The notes: a model not told the origin generated them from the letters alone. A stretch of 44,304 nucleotides of DNA from Pseudomonadota bacterium (GCA_021830925.1 JAKBNS010000183.1:1-44304); one strand, 5' to 3'; positions 20,601-28,542 are shown, numbered from the stretch's first letter. Program-made: numbers and translations.

Positions 20601-21307
20601 AACCCCAGCTCGACGGTGACGGGGAGGTGCGCGCGGCGGAGGCCCTGGTGCGCTGGCAGCACCCCACGCGCGGCCTGCTGCAGCCCGGCAGCTTCATCGG
20701 CGTGGCGGAGCAGACGGGCCTGATCGACGCGCTGGGCCGCGAGGTGCTGCGCATGGCCTGCGCGCAGATCTCGGCGTGGTCCCGCGACGCCGCCACCCGC
20801 GAGATCTCGCTGTCGGTGAACGTCAGTCCGCTGCAGTTCCGGCGCGAGGACTTCGTCGCCGAGGTGCTCGACGCGGTGGCCGCGGCCGGCATCGATGCGC
20901 GGCGCCTCAAGCTGGAACTGACGGAGAGCACCCTGATGGACGATCTGGACGACGCCGTGCACAAGCTCGGCCTGCTGAGAAGCCACGGCCTGCGCATCGC
21001 GCTGGACGACTTCGGCACGGGCAGCTCCTCGCTGTCGTACCTCACCCGCCTGCCGCTGGACCAGCTGAAGATCGACAAGGCCTTCGTGCAGAACCTTCCC
21101 GACAGTCGCAGCGACGCGCTGGTGGCGCAGACCATCATCGCGATGGCCAAGGGCCTGGGCCTGGAGATCGTGGCCGAGGGCGTCGAGACCGCCGCGCAGC
21201 TGGGATTCCTGCGCGGCCACGGCTGCGACCTGTACCAGGGGTACCTGCTCGGGCGCCCGGTGCCGATCGAGGAGTTCATGCGCTCGTCGGCGCTGCAGGC
21301 CGACTGA
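17618..21307 (+). CDS. Membrane sensor c-di-GMP phosphodiesterase: SBP3-TM-PAS4-GGDEF*-EAL
   Basis: The 1229-residue product starts with a signal peptide ending near AHAQPAP. A family 3 periplasmic binding domain follows (about 30-243; DDNYPPFVFRGTDG, ADVIDMIFRTPQREPYYDFS), then one membrane helix (about 254-279) and four PAS domains (about 305-420, 428-545, 549-665, 670-790). The GGDEF domain (about 795-955) is degenerate. The signature reads TGDKF (872-876) and the usual FKxIND reads FGLLNA, so cyclase activity should be lost. The inhibitory RxxD site (RPGD) is kept. The EAL domain (about 981-1225) looks active: EAL at 1008-1010, ELTES, DDFGTGSSSL, LKIDK, AEGVET and QGYLLGRP. It should degrade c-di-GMP in response to a small periplasmic ligand. 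The ATG at 17618 is preferred because the leader begins there, though its ribosome-binding site is weak. Confidence 0.9.
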   Translation: MRRIPRFLLQLALAPTLAGGVAAHAQPAPRQIRVVTDDNYPPFVFRGTDGRLRGYEVDVWKLWQRKTGIAVRFTAEHWADAQRDLLTGRADVIDMIFRTPQREPYYDFSAPYATLPVSIYVERGIHGIDSPRALRGFEVGVERGDACVSHLRGLGVDSLRLFPDYASLLGAARAGEVKMFCMDDDPADYYLYLYRSQLGFSRAFTLYTDQFRWAVRKGNAAMLRTVADGMARITPEQRAALAGRWLRKPLDFTSYAPWAYAGLAALLALGALIALWVRGLRAAVRAKTAEIRRQLQLLDLERARLHNLLEATPDGMWMKDLDGVYLHCNEQALRYIGKTREEVLGRRDADFRPAETAARSVTGDREALRSGGEVRSETLLPNPDGGDYALEVIKLPVAAPGGGYLGVLGVARDISGRRRMESTIRLWAEAFRNAGFGLSISDARSNRYLDVNPTFAQQRGYTREELIGQPVTSVIPADILPRYLANRARGDEQAHTVYESVALRKDGSRLPVLLDVTVVFDDDGRAERRIVYSLDISERLRTENERRLWAHTFEHAGFGVAVSDVHSNLIVAANRAYARQRGYSVDELIGMKLEQLYPADRLAQAHEMLELAARQGHCVFESEHLTRAGQRFPVSLDMTLVHDDEGRVRYRVVYSQDISSRRQAERELRIAAAAFESQEGIVVTDAQGSIQRVNSAFSRITGWSASEAIGRHPAMLRSEHRRAGPGTGVLRGLVRNGYWSGEMWSRRKDDEAFLARVAISAVRDDAGTVLHYVGTLTDITEEREAKRRAERLARHDALTDLPNRQYLRELVQAALAQARKSGELGALMMLDVDHFGLLNAAHGHHQGDLVLVELARRLRLALRPGDALGRFTGDKFVVLMEGVGGEWMHATHRAGAAAAQLRESAAAPFEWPDKRIPGVGLSIGLTLFGPDTGARLDSDSLLAQAEAAMYLAQEAGRNITRVFEPSMQAELDARSRLVEDLRAAIPQGQLLLHLQPQLDGDGEVRAAEALVRWQHPTRGLLQPGSFIGVAEQTGLIDALGREVLRMACAQISAWSRDAATREISLSVNVSPLQFRREDFVAEVLDAVAAAGIDARRLKLELTESTLMDDLDDAVHKLGLLRSHGLRIALDDFGTGSSSLSYLTRLPLDQLKIDKAFVQNLPDSRSDALVAQTIIAMAKGLGLEIVAEGVETAAQLGFLRGHGCDLYQGYLLGRPVPIEEFMRSSALQAD

Positions 21308-21322
21308 CGGGCCGATCCCGCC

Positions 21323-21799
21323 TCAGCGCGCCAGCGGCAGGCGCACCTCGGCCTTGACCTCCTTGAGCACGATGCTCGAGCGCACGTGCGTGACTCCGGG
21401 CAGCCGGAACAGCACCTGGTGCTGGAACCGCTCGTAGCTCTCGATGTCGGGCAGCGCGATGGTCAGCAGGTAATCGGCCTGGCCCGTGGTCGACAGGCAG
21501 CGAACGATCTGCGGCTGCGCCAGCACCTCGCGCTCGAAGTCCTCCACGATGCTCTCGCTGTGCCGGCTCAGGTTGATCTCGGCCACCACCAGCAGGTGCA
21601 GGCCGACCTTGGCGCGGTCCACCAACGCCGTGTAGCCGCGCACCACGCCGCTGGCCTCCAGCTCCTTCACGCGGCGCCAGCAAGGCGTGCTCGACAGGCC
21701 GACCTTGTCCGCCAGCTGCTGCACGGTCTGGCGCGAATCCCGTTGCAGCTCCTCGAGAATGCGCAGACTGTAGGCATCGAGAACCATTTGCTCGCCCAT
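21323..21799 (-). CDS. Lrp/AsnC family transcriptional regulator
   Basis: A 158-residue feast/famine regulator. The N-terminal helix-turn-helix (LDAYSLRILEELQRDSRQTV, LADKVGLSSTPCWRRVKELEASGVVRGY) is followed by the ligand-binding RAM domain (VEINLSRHS-like strand read as VVAEINLSRHSES, then CLSTTGQADYLLTIALPDIESYERF). AAGG lies six bases before the ATG at 21799; a second ATG at 21805 directly abuts it and is less likely. It is divergent from the indolepyruvate oxidoreductase gene, so control of that gene by an amino acid or keto acid is the obvious guess. Its stop is 15 bases from the stop of the convergent c-di-GMP gene. Confidence 0.92.
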   Translation of the reverse strand: MGEQMVLDAYSLRILEELQRDSRQTVQQLADKVGLSSTPCWRRVKELEASGVVRGYTALVDRAKVGLHLLVVAEINLSRHSESIVEDFEREVLAQPQIVRCLSTTGQADYLLTIALPDIESYERFQHQVLFRLPGVTHVRSSIVLKEVKAEVRLPLAR

Positions 21800-21907
21800 A
21801 CCCATCCTTCGGAAATTTCTTCCCGATTTTGCGCCGGATTCGTGGAATTCGGAAAGGTTTTTTCTCCGTCTGGGGGCTATGGTTCCTGTGCCATCGCCGA
21901 GACCGCC
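21800..21907. promoter_or_regulatory. Lrp-type regulator / IOR divergent promoter region
   Basis: About 100 bases, AT-richer than the surroundings, lie between the two divergent starts. They include the palindrome GAAATTTC (21812-21819), a TTTTTT run at about 21858 and TATGGT, a weak -10 candidate, at about 21888. The closely spaced GGAATTC and GGAAAGG blocks could be parts of an Lrp-type binding array. No site can be assigned firmly. Confidence 0.4.
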
Positions 21908-24900
21908 ATGTCCAACGTCCTCCCTGCATCCGCATCCGCCGCCGACTCCGCCCACGCTCACGCCGACTCCGGCCCTGTCCCGTCCGACACCACGCCGCTG
22001 CGCCGCGACTACCAGTTGCGCGACGCGCTGCTGGCCCCGCGCGGGCGCGTGCTGCTCACCGGCACCCAGGCGCTGGTGCGCCTGCTGCTGATGCAGCGCG
22101 CAAGCGACGCCGAGCAGGGCCTGGACACGCGCGGCTTCGTCAGCGGCTACCGCGGCTCCCCGCTGGGCATGGTGGACCAGGAACTTTGGCGCGCCAAGAC
22201 CGAGCTGGATGCCGCCGGCGTGCGCTTCGTGCCCGGGGTCAACGAGGAGCTCGCGGCCACCCAGGTGCTGGGCACGCAGCGCGTGGAGACCGACCCCGAG
22301 CGCACCGCCGCCGGGGTGTTCTCCATGTGGTACGGCAAGGGTCCGGGGGTGGACCGCGCCGGCGATGCGCTGCGCCACGGCAACGCCTACGGCTCCTCGC
22401 CGCACGGCGGGGTGCTGGTGGTGGCGGGCGACGACCATGGATGCGTGTCCTCCTCCTTCCCCCACCAGAGCGATCTGGTGCTGCAGGGCATGGGCATGCC
22501 GGTGGTGTCCCCCGCCAGCGTGGCCGAGTACCTGGAATTCGGCCTGTACGGCTGGGCGCTGTCGCGCTACTGCGGCGCCTGGGTGGGCATGACCGCCCTG
22601 TCCGAGGTGGTGGAAAGCCGCGCCAGCGTCGACCTGGACCTGCTGCGGGCCCGCCGCGTGGCCTGGCTGGACGCGGCCGGCGTGGCCGCCGCCACCGGGC
22701 ACCAGGCGCCGGCCGACGGGCTGCATTACCGCTGGCCCGACCTGCCCTCGCTGCGCATCGAGACCCGCCTGGCCGACAAGCTGGAGGCGGCGCGCGCCTT
22801 CGCGCGGGTCAACAGCATCGACCGCGAACTCATCCGCAGCGAGCACGCGCGCGTGGGCATCGTCACCTGCGGCAAGGCCCACCAGGACCTGATGGAGGCG
22901 TTGCGGCGCCTGGAGATCACCCCGGACATGCTGGCCGCCGCCGGGGTGCGCCTGTACAAGGTCGGGCTGTCCTTCCCGCTGGAGTCGACGCGAGCGCTGG
23001 AATTCGCGCGCGGCCTGGACGAGCTGCTGGTGGTGGAGGAGAAGGCGCCGGTGGTGGAGAACCAGTTGCGCGAGCTGCTGTACAACCAGCCGGCCGAGCT
23101 GCGCCCGGCGATCGTCGGCAAGCACGACCGCGACGGTCGTCCGCTGGTGGCAGCCACCGGCGAACTGCGCCCGTCGCGCCTGATCGAGCTTCTGGCCGAC
23201 TGGCTGGTGCGCCACTTTCCCGACCAGGCCACCTTCAACGACCACCGGCGCCACGTGCGCGATTTCCTGCCCGCGCAACTTCCGGCCAGCCCGGTGGACG
23301 CGCTGCGGCGCATTCCCTATTTCTGCGCCGGCTGCCCGCACAACACCTCCACGCGCGTGCCCGAGGGCTCCAGCGCGCGCGCCGGCATCGGCTGCCACTT
23401 CATGGCCAGCTGGATGAACCGCGACACCGAGGGCCTGATCCAGATGGGCGGCGAGGGCGTGGACTGGGTGTCGCACTCCATGTTCACGCGCGCGCCCCAC
23501 GTGTTCCAGAACCTCGGCGACGGCACCTACTACCACTCGGGTTACCTGGCGATCCGCCAGGCGGTGGCGGCCGGCGCCCGCATGACCTACAAGATCCTGT
23601 TCAACGACGCGGTGGCGATGACCGGCGGCCAGCCGGTGGACGGCAAGATCAGCGTCGACGCCATCGCGCGCCAGGTGGAAAGCGAGGGCGTGCGCTGCGT
23701 GGCCGTGGTGTCGGAGAACGTGGCCGCGTTCCGCGCCATGCAGGACCGCTTCCCGCCGGGCACGCGCTTCCATCACCGCGACGAGCTCGACGCCGTGCAG
23801 CGCGAACTGCGCGAGATGGACGGCGTCACGGTGCTGATCTTCGAGCAGACCTGCGCGGCCGAGCTGCGGCGCCGGCGCAAGAAGGGGCTGGCGCCCGAGC
23901 GCACCCGACGCCTGTTCATCAACGACCTGGTGTGCGAGGGCTGCGGCGACTGCTCGGTGCAGAGCAATTGCGTGGCCGTGCAGCCCCTGGAGACCGAGCT
24001 GGGACGCAAGCGGCGCATCGACCAGACGGCCTGCAACAAGGACTATTCCTGCGCCAAGGGTTTCTGCCCGAGTTTCGTCAGTATCGAGGGCGCGGTGCTC
24101 AAGCGCCGCCTGGGCCTGCAGGCGCATGCCGCCGAGCAACTGCTGGCGCGCGCCGCCGCCCTGCCCCAGCCGGCCCCGCACCTGTGGGACGCCCCCTACG
24201 ACCTGCTGGTCACCGGGGTGGGCGGCACGGGCGTGGTCACCGTGGGTGCGCTGGTGGCGATGGCCGCGCACCTGCAGGACTACCACGCCAGCGTGCTGGA
24301 CTTCATGGGTTTCGCGCAAAAGGGTGGCGCGGTGCTGTCCTTCGTGCGCCTGGCCGACCGCGCCGACCGGCTGCACCAGGTGCGCATCGACGCCCAGCAG
24401 GCCGACGCCGTGCTGGCCTGCGACATGGTCACCGCGGCCAGCACCGAGGCGCTGCAGACGGTGCGCCACGGGCGCACGCGCATGCTGGTCAACGAACATG
24501 CCGCGCCGACCGCCCACGCGGTGCTCGACCGCGACGCGCCGTGGCCGGCCGAACAACTGCTGGCCAAGCTGCGCGGCGCCGCCGGAGCCGAGCAGGTGCG
24601 TACCCTGGACGCCCAGGCCTGGTCCGAGGAATTCCTCGGCGACACCACCGCGGCCAACGTGCTGGCACTGGGCCATGCCTGGCAGCTGGGCCTGGTGCCG
24701 GTGAGCGCGCAGGCGCTGGAGCGCGCCATCGAACTCAACGCCGTGGCGGTGCAGGCCAACCGCATCGCCTTCGCGCTGGGCCGCCTGTCGGCGGCCGACC
24801 CGCAGGCCTGCCGCGAGCTGCTGCACCAGCAGGCATCGGAGCCCGCCGAAGCCCCCGACTTCCTGCGCACGGCCATGGACCACCTGCGGGCCTGGCAGGA

Positions 24901-25546
24901 CGACGCCTGGGCGCAACGCTTCGCGCGCCGCGTGGAAGCGGTGCGCCGGCGCGAGACCGAACTCGGCGGCGACGGCCGCCTGGCCGATGCCGCGGCGCGC
25001 AGCCTGCTGCGCCTGATGAGCTACAAGGACGAATACGAGGTGGCGCGCCTGTACACCGACGGCCGCTTCGCGCGCAGCCTGGCCGAGCAGTTCGAGGGTC
25101 CCGCGCGCCTGCACCTGCATCTGGCGCCGCCCTGGCTGGCGCGCCCGCGCGCCGGCGCGGCCCCGCGCAAGCTGCGCGTGGGCGCCTGGGTGCTGGGCCC
25201 GCTCAAGCTGCTGGCGCGCGCGCGGCGCCTGCGCGGCACCTGGCTCGACCCCTTCGGCCACGGCGCCGAGCGGCGCATGGAGCGCGCGCTGATCCAGGAA
25301 TTCGAGACCCTGCTCGACGAACTGCTGCCCCAGCTCGACGCCTCGAAACTCGAACTGGGCATCGCGCTGGCCTCGCTGCCGCAGCAGGTCCGCGGCTTCG
25401 GCCACGTCAAGCTCGCCGCCGTCGAGGCCGCGCGCCTGCGCCGCGACGAGCTGCTGCACCGCCTGGACCCGCGGCGCTACCCGGCGCCGGCGCGCAGCCC
25501 GCGGGCCGGACAACTGCGAGGCATCGCCATCAGCGTGCAACGCTGA
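21908..25546 (+). CDS. Indolepyruvate ferredoxin oxidoreductase, fused IorA-IorB type
   Basis: This 1212-residue protein should oxidatively decarboxylate aryl 2-keto acids (indolepyruvate, phenylpyruvate) to acyl-CoA, reducing ferredoxin, in aromatic amino acid breakdown. The N-terminal pyrimidine-binding domain has GFVSGYRGSPLG and FVPGVNEELAATQVLGTQ. The TPP domain has IGCHFMASWM and NLGDGTYYHSG (about residue 536). A [4Fe-4S] segment follows with CEGCGDC (from about 674) and a second Cys group CNKDYSCAKGFCPSF (about 707). The gamma domain begins LLVTGVGGTGVVTVGALVA (about 766), and a long C-terminal domain of the family (DUF6537-like) ends the chain. The first 30 residues are low-complexity. 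The ATG at 21908 has GAGACCGCC before it. The adjacent divergent Lrp-type gene is the likely regulator. Confidence 0.92.
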   Translation: MSNVLPASASAADSAHAHADSGPVPSDTTPLRRDYQLRDALLAPRGRVLLTGTQALVRLLLMQRASDAEQGLDTRGFVSGYRGSPLGMVDQELWRAKTELDAAGVRFVPGVNEELAATQVLGTQRVETDPERTAAGVFSMWYGKGPGVDRAGDALRHGNAYGSSPHGGVLVVAGDDHGCVSSSFPHQSDLVLQGMGMPVVSPASVAEYLEFGLYGWALSRYCGAWVGMTALSEVVESRASVDLDLLRARRVAWLDAAGVAAATGHQAPADGLHYRWPDLPSLRIETRLADKLEAARAFARVNSIDRELIRSEHARVGIVTCGKAHQDLMEALRRLEITPDMLAAAGVRLYKVGLSFPLESTRALEFARGLDELLVVEEKAPVVENQLRELLYNQPAELRPAIVGKHDRDGRPLVAATGELRPSRLIELLADWLVRHFPDQATFNDHRRHVRDFLPAQLPASPVDALRRIPYFCAGCPHNTSTRVPEGSSARAGIGCHFMASWMNRDTEGLIQMGGEGVDWVSHSMFTRAPHVFQNLGDGTYYHSGYLAIRQAVAAGARMTYKILFNDAVAMTGGQPVDGKISVDAIARQVESEGVRCVAVVSENVAAFRAMQDRFPPGTRFHHRDELDAVQRELREMDGVTVLIFEQTCAAELRRRRKKGLAPERTRRLFINDLVCEGCGDCSVQSNCVAVQPLETELGRKRRIDQTACNKDYSCAKGFCPSFVSIEGAVLKRRLGLQAHAAEQLLARAAALPQPAPHLWDAPYDLLVTGVGGTGVVTVGALVAMAAHLQDYHASVLDFMGFAQKGGAVLSFVRLADRADRLHQVRIDAQQADAVLACDMVTAASTEALQTVRHGRTRMLVNEHAAPTAHAVLDRDAPWPAEQLLAKLRGAAGAEQVRTLDAQAWSEEFLGDTTAANVLALGHAWQLGLVPVSAQALERAIELNAVAVQANRIAFALGRLSAADPQACRELLHQQASEPAEAPDFLRTAMDHLRAWQDDAWAQRFARRVEAVRRRETELGGDGRLADAAARSLLRLMSYKDEYEVARLYTDGRFARSLAEQFEGPARLHLHLAPPWLARPRAGAAPRKLRVGAWVLGPLKLLARARRLRGTWLDPFGHGAERRMERALIQEFETLLDELLPQLDASKLELGIALASLPQQVRGFGHVKLAAVEAARLRRDELLHRLDPRRYPAPARSPRAGQLRGIAISVQR

Positions 25547-25570
25547 GCGGCGCCGGCGCTTACCAGGCCG

Positions 25571-26635
25571 TTACTCGTCGGAGTCGGCCCCGGTCAGGTA
25601 CCAGCAGGCCTGCGCCAACGGCGTCGGCGTGTCGGGCGGCTGCGCCAGGATCATCGGCTGCGCGCCGGCCTCGCGCAGGCGCAGCCCCGCCGCGCGCAGG
25701 CCGGCGCGCAGCCACGGCGGCCCCCCGCACTGCATCGAAAGGCTGCGCAGGCCCTGCGCCCGCGCCTGGCGCGCCGCCAGGCGCAGCACATGCGCGACCA
25801 GCGGGGCCGAGGCCTGCTGCACGAGCAGGTCGCGCACGTGCATCGCGCCGCCCTCGGTCTCGCAGGCGGCGTAGCCGGCCAGGCGCCGCGTGGCCGGGTC
25901 GACCAGCACCAGGAAACGCGTGCGATGCCAGGCGCGCGCCTCGAAGCGCCATCGCAGGAAGGGCCCATCGCGGCGCCCGAGCACGCAATCCCCCAGGGCC
26001 CGGCTGGCGCGTGCCCAGAGATCGTCGAATCGCTCGTCCGGGCCGTCCAGCCACTGTTCCCGCAGCCCGCGGCCGTGCTGCCACAGCGCGGCCGCGTGGC
26101 GCAGCGACAAGGCCGCATCCAGCGCGGCGCCCACTCCACGGCGCAGCGGCCCGGGCCAGGCGCCAGGAAGGTACGCCTCGCTGCGCAGCGCCCGCGCGTA
26201 CCGGCCCATGCCGGGCAGCACCTGGTAGCCGGCACGGCGCACCACGGGCAGCGACTTGGCGTTCGGGAAACCGTACAGCAACTCGTGGCGCTCCAGGCCC
26301 TGCTCCAGCGCGGCGCGCTGCAGCACCAGTGCCGGGTAGAGGGTGCGGTGATGGCTGTCGACCGCGAAATCGCCCATCAAGGCGCCGTCCAGTTCCCGGC
26401 CCCGCCAGCACAACCGGCGTCCGCCCAGGCCCGTGACGCCGACCACGCGGGCTTCGTGCATCAGCAGCAGCAGGCGCGGCTCGCCGGCCGGGTTGCGCAG
26501 GTAGAACCAGTCCAGCTTGAGGGGCCTGCGCTCGGCGAAACCCAGCGCCTCGCTCCACAAGGCGACGATGCTCTGCGCCTGCTCGGGCAGGCGCGCCGGC
26601 TCCACACGGTAGTCCGGGGGCCCGGCGTCAGCCAC
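25571..26635 (-). CDS. GNAT/FemAB-fold acyltransferase-like protein, last gene of ligase-ACP operon
   Basis: The 354-residue product looks like two GNAT-like halves. The first half has EALGFAERRPLKLDWFYLRNP, LDGALMGDFAVDSHHRTLYPALVLQRAALEQGL and YGFPNAKSLPVVRRAGY, which correspond to the acetyl-CoA-binding strand-helix and the Asn-rich acceptor region. The second half (from about residue 225) repeats the pattern with GRRDGPFLRWRFEA and LAGYAACETEGGAMHVRDLLV. Double-GNAT proteins of this size transfer acyl or aminoacyl groups in polysaccharide or peptidoglycan-related pathways. The GTG at 26635 overlaps the stop of the methyltransferase gene by eight bases, showing translational coupling; upstream codons in the same frame only read through that gene. 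The substrate is unknown. Confidence 0.7.
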   Translation of the reverse strand: MADAGPPDYRVEPARLPEQAQSIVALWSEALGFAERRPLKLDWFYLRNPAGEPRLLLLMHEARVVGVTGLGGRRLCWRGRELDGALMGDFAVDSHHRTLYPALVLQRAALEQGLERHELLYGFPNAKSLPVVRRAGYQVLPGMGRYARALRSEAYLPGAWPGPLRRGVGAALDAALSLRHAAALWQHGRGLREQWLDGPDERFDDLWARASRALGDCVLGRRDGPFLRWRFEARAWHRTRFLVLVDPATRRLAGYAACETEGGAMHVRDLLVQQASAPLVAHVLRLAARQARAQGLRSLSMQCGGPPWLRAGLRAAGLRLREAGAQPMILAQPPDTPTPLAQACWYLTGADSDE

Positions 26636-27554
26636 CCTGGCGCCCCGCGGCGCGGCGTGCCAGCAGCACCCGCTCGTGGCCCTGGTCGTCGCGTACCGCG
26701 CGCACCTCGTCGTAGCGCGCATCGCGGCGCGCCAGCTGCGTCATCGCGCTGCCCTGGCCCAGGCCCACTTCCACGCACAGCCAGCCGCCCGCGCGCAACA
26801 GCTCCGGCGCCTGGCGCAGCAGGCGCATCAGGATGCCCACGCCGAAGGCTCCGCCGTCGAAGGCCATCGCCGGCTCGAACCCGATGATCTCGCGCGGCAT
26901 GGTGTCCAGCCGTGCGCTCGAGATGTAGGGAGGCGCCGAGATCAGCACATCCACCGTGCCGGCCCAGGAGGTCCCGTCGAAGGGGGCCAGCAGGTCGCCC
27001 TCGTGCCAGTGCACGCGCTGCTCCAGGCCGAGTTGCACGGCGTTCTCGCGCGCCAGATCCAGCGCCTGCGCCGAAAGGTCCGCGCCGTGCACCCGCGCCG
27101 CGGGCACCGCGCGGGCCATCGCCAGCGCCAGGTTTCCGCTGCCGCAGCACACGTCGATGCAGCAGGGCGAGCCGCCCGCGGCGGCCGCCTGGCGCAGCAG
27201 TTCCAACGCCGCCTCGCCCAGCATCTCGGTCTCGCGCCGGGGAATCAGCGCGCTCGGGCGCGCCAGCAGTTCCAGCTCCATGAAGCGCTGGCGCTCCAGC
27301 AGGTAGGCCAGGGGTTCGCCGGCGAGCCGGCGCGCGATCAGCGTGTCCAGGCGCTCCAGCCCGGCGGCGTCCAGCGGCGGAGGCTCCCGCAGTTGCGCCG
27401 CCTGCACCGACACGTACAGCCCCGCGGCCCGGCACCACAGCGCGCGCAGCGCGGACTCCGGCGTTTCCTCCGGCTTGTCGGGAAGGGTCTGGAGCGACGC
27501 GCGCAAGCGCTCCAGGCCGTCGAGGCAGCGGGGGCCGCCGAAGTCGGTGGTCAT
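26628..27554 (-). CDS. PrmC/HemK-like SAM methyltransferase with altered NPPY motif
   Basis: PrmC enzymes methylate the side-chain amide of glutamine in release factors. This 308-residue paralogue has the family layout: a helical N-terminal domain, the linker LAGEPLAYLLERQRFMELEL, LIPRRETEMLGEAAL, SAM motif I IDVCCGSGNLALAMA (133-147) and the acidic ribose-binding position in GADLSAQAL. The catalytic NPPY motif reads APPY (207-210), so the Asn that holds the substrate amide is missing. It is not next to prfA. Its ATG overlaps the stop of the NAD-synthase-like gene (ATGA) and its own stop overlaps the next gene. I infer a specialised methyltransferase of the operon rather than the housekeeping PrmC. 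Confidence 0.8.
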   Translation of the reverse strand: MTTDFGGPRCLDGLERLRASLQTLPDKPEETPESALRALWCRAAGLYVSVQAAQLREPPPLDAAGLERLDTLIARRLAGEPLAYLLERQRFMELELLARPSALIPRRETEMLGEAALELLRQAAAAGGSPCCIDVCCGSGNLALAMARAVPAARVHGADLSAQALDLARENAVQLGLEQRVHWHEGDLLAPFDGTSWAGTVDVLISAPPYISSARLDTMPREIIGFEPAMAFDGGAFGVGILMRLLRQAPELLRAGGWLCVEVGLGQGSAMTQLARRDARYDEVRAVRDDQGHERVLLARRAAGRQGG

Positions 27555-28534
27555 GGGGTCGGTCCGTGCTCGTCGGCTTCGATGCGCAGCGCCGGCCAGT
27601 GCAGGTAGGCCGTGCCGCGACGCTTGGCGTCGATGTCGGCGTACACGTGGTGTGCCTGCGCCGGCTCGATGGCCAGCGCCTCGGCCAGTTGCTCCGCCGC
27701 CACCCCGTGGTCGCGCGCCCACAGCGCCAGGTCCATGCGGGACCAATCCAGCGCGAAGTAGAACTCGTCCTGCCCCTGCGCCAGGCTGTAGGTGTCGGTG
27801 GTGGGCTGGGCCTCGCAGACCTCGCGCGGCAGGCCCAGATGCCGCGCCAGCGCGTAGACCTGGGTCTTGTACAGATGCGCGATGGGCTTGAGGTCGGCCG
27901 CGCCGTCGCCGTTCTTGACAAAGAAGCCCTGGTCGAACTCCAGCCGGTTGGGCGTGCCCAGCACCGCGTAGTTCAGCGCGTCGGCGTGGTGGTACTCGAG
28001 GTTCTTGCGCACCCGCTGCTTGAAATTGGTGGCCGCCACGATGCGCAGGTAGGCCTGCAGCGGCAGGCGCCGGCGCTGCAGCTCGCCGCGCGGGTCCTGC
28101 ACCACCAGGTCGAAGAAATGCACCCGCCCGGCGGCGCCCTCGGCGATGGCCAGCTTGCTCTTCCAGCCCGCGCCGTAGTCGGGGAACAACTCGCGGATGG
28201 CCTGGTCGCGCCGCGCGTAGCACTGCAGGCCTTCGAGCGCCGGCGTGATGTCCTCGTGCAGGCAGCGCAGCCCGAGTTCGCGCGCGACCTGCTCGCCCAG
28301 GCGCGTCGAGGCCTCGCCCGACTCGCGCTCGGGCATGAGCAGCGCGACCACCCGCTGCGGGCCCAGCGCGCGCGCGGCCAGCGCCGCGCACACCGAGCTG
28401 TCGACCCCGCCGGACAGACCCAGCACCACGCCGCGGCGGTGCATGCGCGCCAGCGAGGCGCGCATGAAATCCGCGATGCGCAGCGCCTGCGCCTCGCAAT
28501 CCATCTCCAGCACCCGCGGGGACAACTGCTGCAT
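27551..28534 (-). CDS. nadE: NAD synthase-family amide synthetase
   Basis: Family members adenylate a carboxylate and replace AMP with ammonia; the classical substrate is nicotinate adenine dinucleotide. The 327-residue product has the PP-loop SGGVDSS (41-47), ATNFKQRVRKNLEYHHADAL, LGTPNRLEFDQGFFVKNGDGAADLKPIAHLYKTQVYALARHLG, which is the NAD-synthase signature region, and a C-terminal extension of about 60 residues. There is no glutaminase domain, so ammonia would be free or supplied by a partner. It is longer than the ammonia-dependent NadE of E. coli. Lying between an acyl carrier protein gene and a methyltransferase gene, it may be a dedicated amide synthetase for the pathway product or may supply NAD. 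The start is eight bases from the previous stop. Confidence 0.82.
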   Translation of the reverse strand: MQQLSPRVLEMDCEAQALRIADFMRASLARMHRRGVVLGLSGGVDSSVCAALAARALGPQRVVALLMPERESGEASTRLGEQVARELGLRCLHEDITPALEGLQCYARRDQAIRELFPDYGAGWKSKLAIAEGAAGRVHFFDLVVQDPRGELQRRRLPLQAYLRIVAATNFKQRVRKNLEYHHADALNYAVLGTPNRLEFDQGFFVKNGDGAADLKPIAHLYKTQVYALARHLGLPREVCEAQPTTDTYSLAQGQDEFYFALDWSRMDLALWARDHGVAAEQLAEALAIEPAQAHHVYADIDAKRRGTAYLHWPALRIEADEHGPTP

Positions 28535-28542
28535 GGCGCGCG

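Noticed and set aside
17213-21220. A 1335-codon open frame antisense to the c-di-GMP gene
   Set aside because: Low-complexity composition and no motifs; the opposite strand encodes a clear multidomain protein.
26628-27554. Housekeeping prmC
   Set aside because: It is not next to prfA, has lost NPPY and is translationally coupled to operon neighbours; specialised function is more likely.
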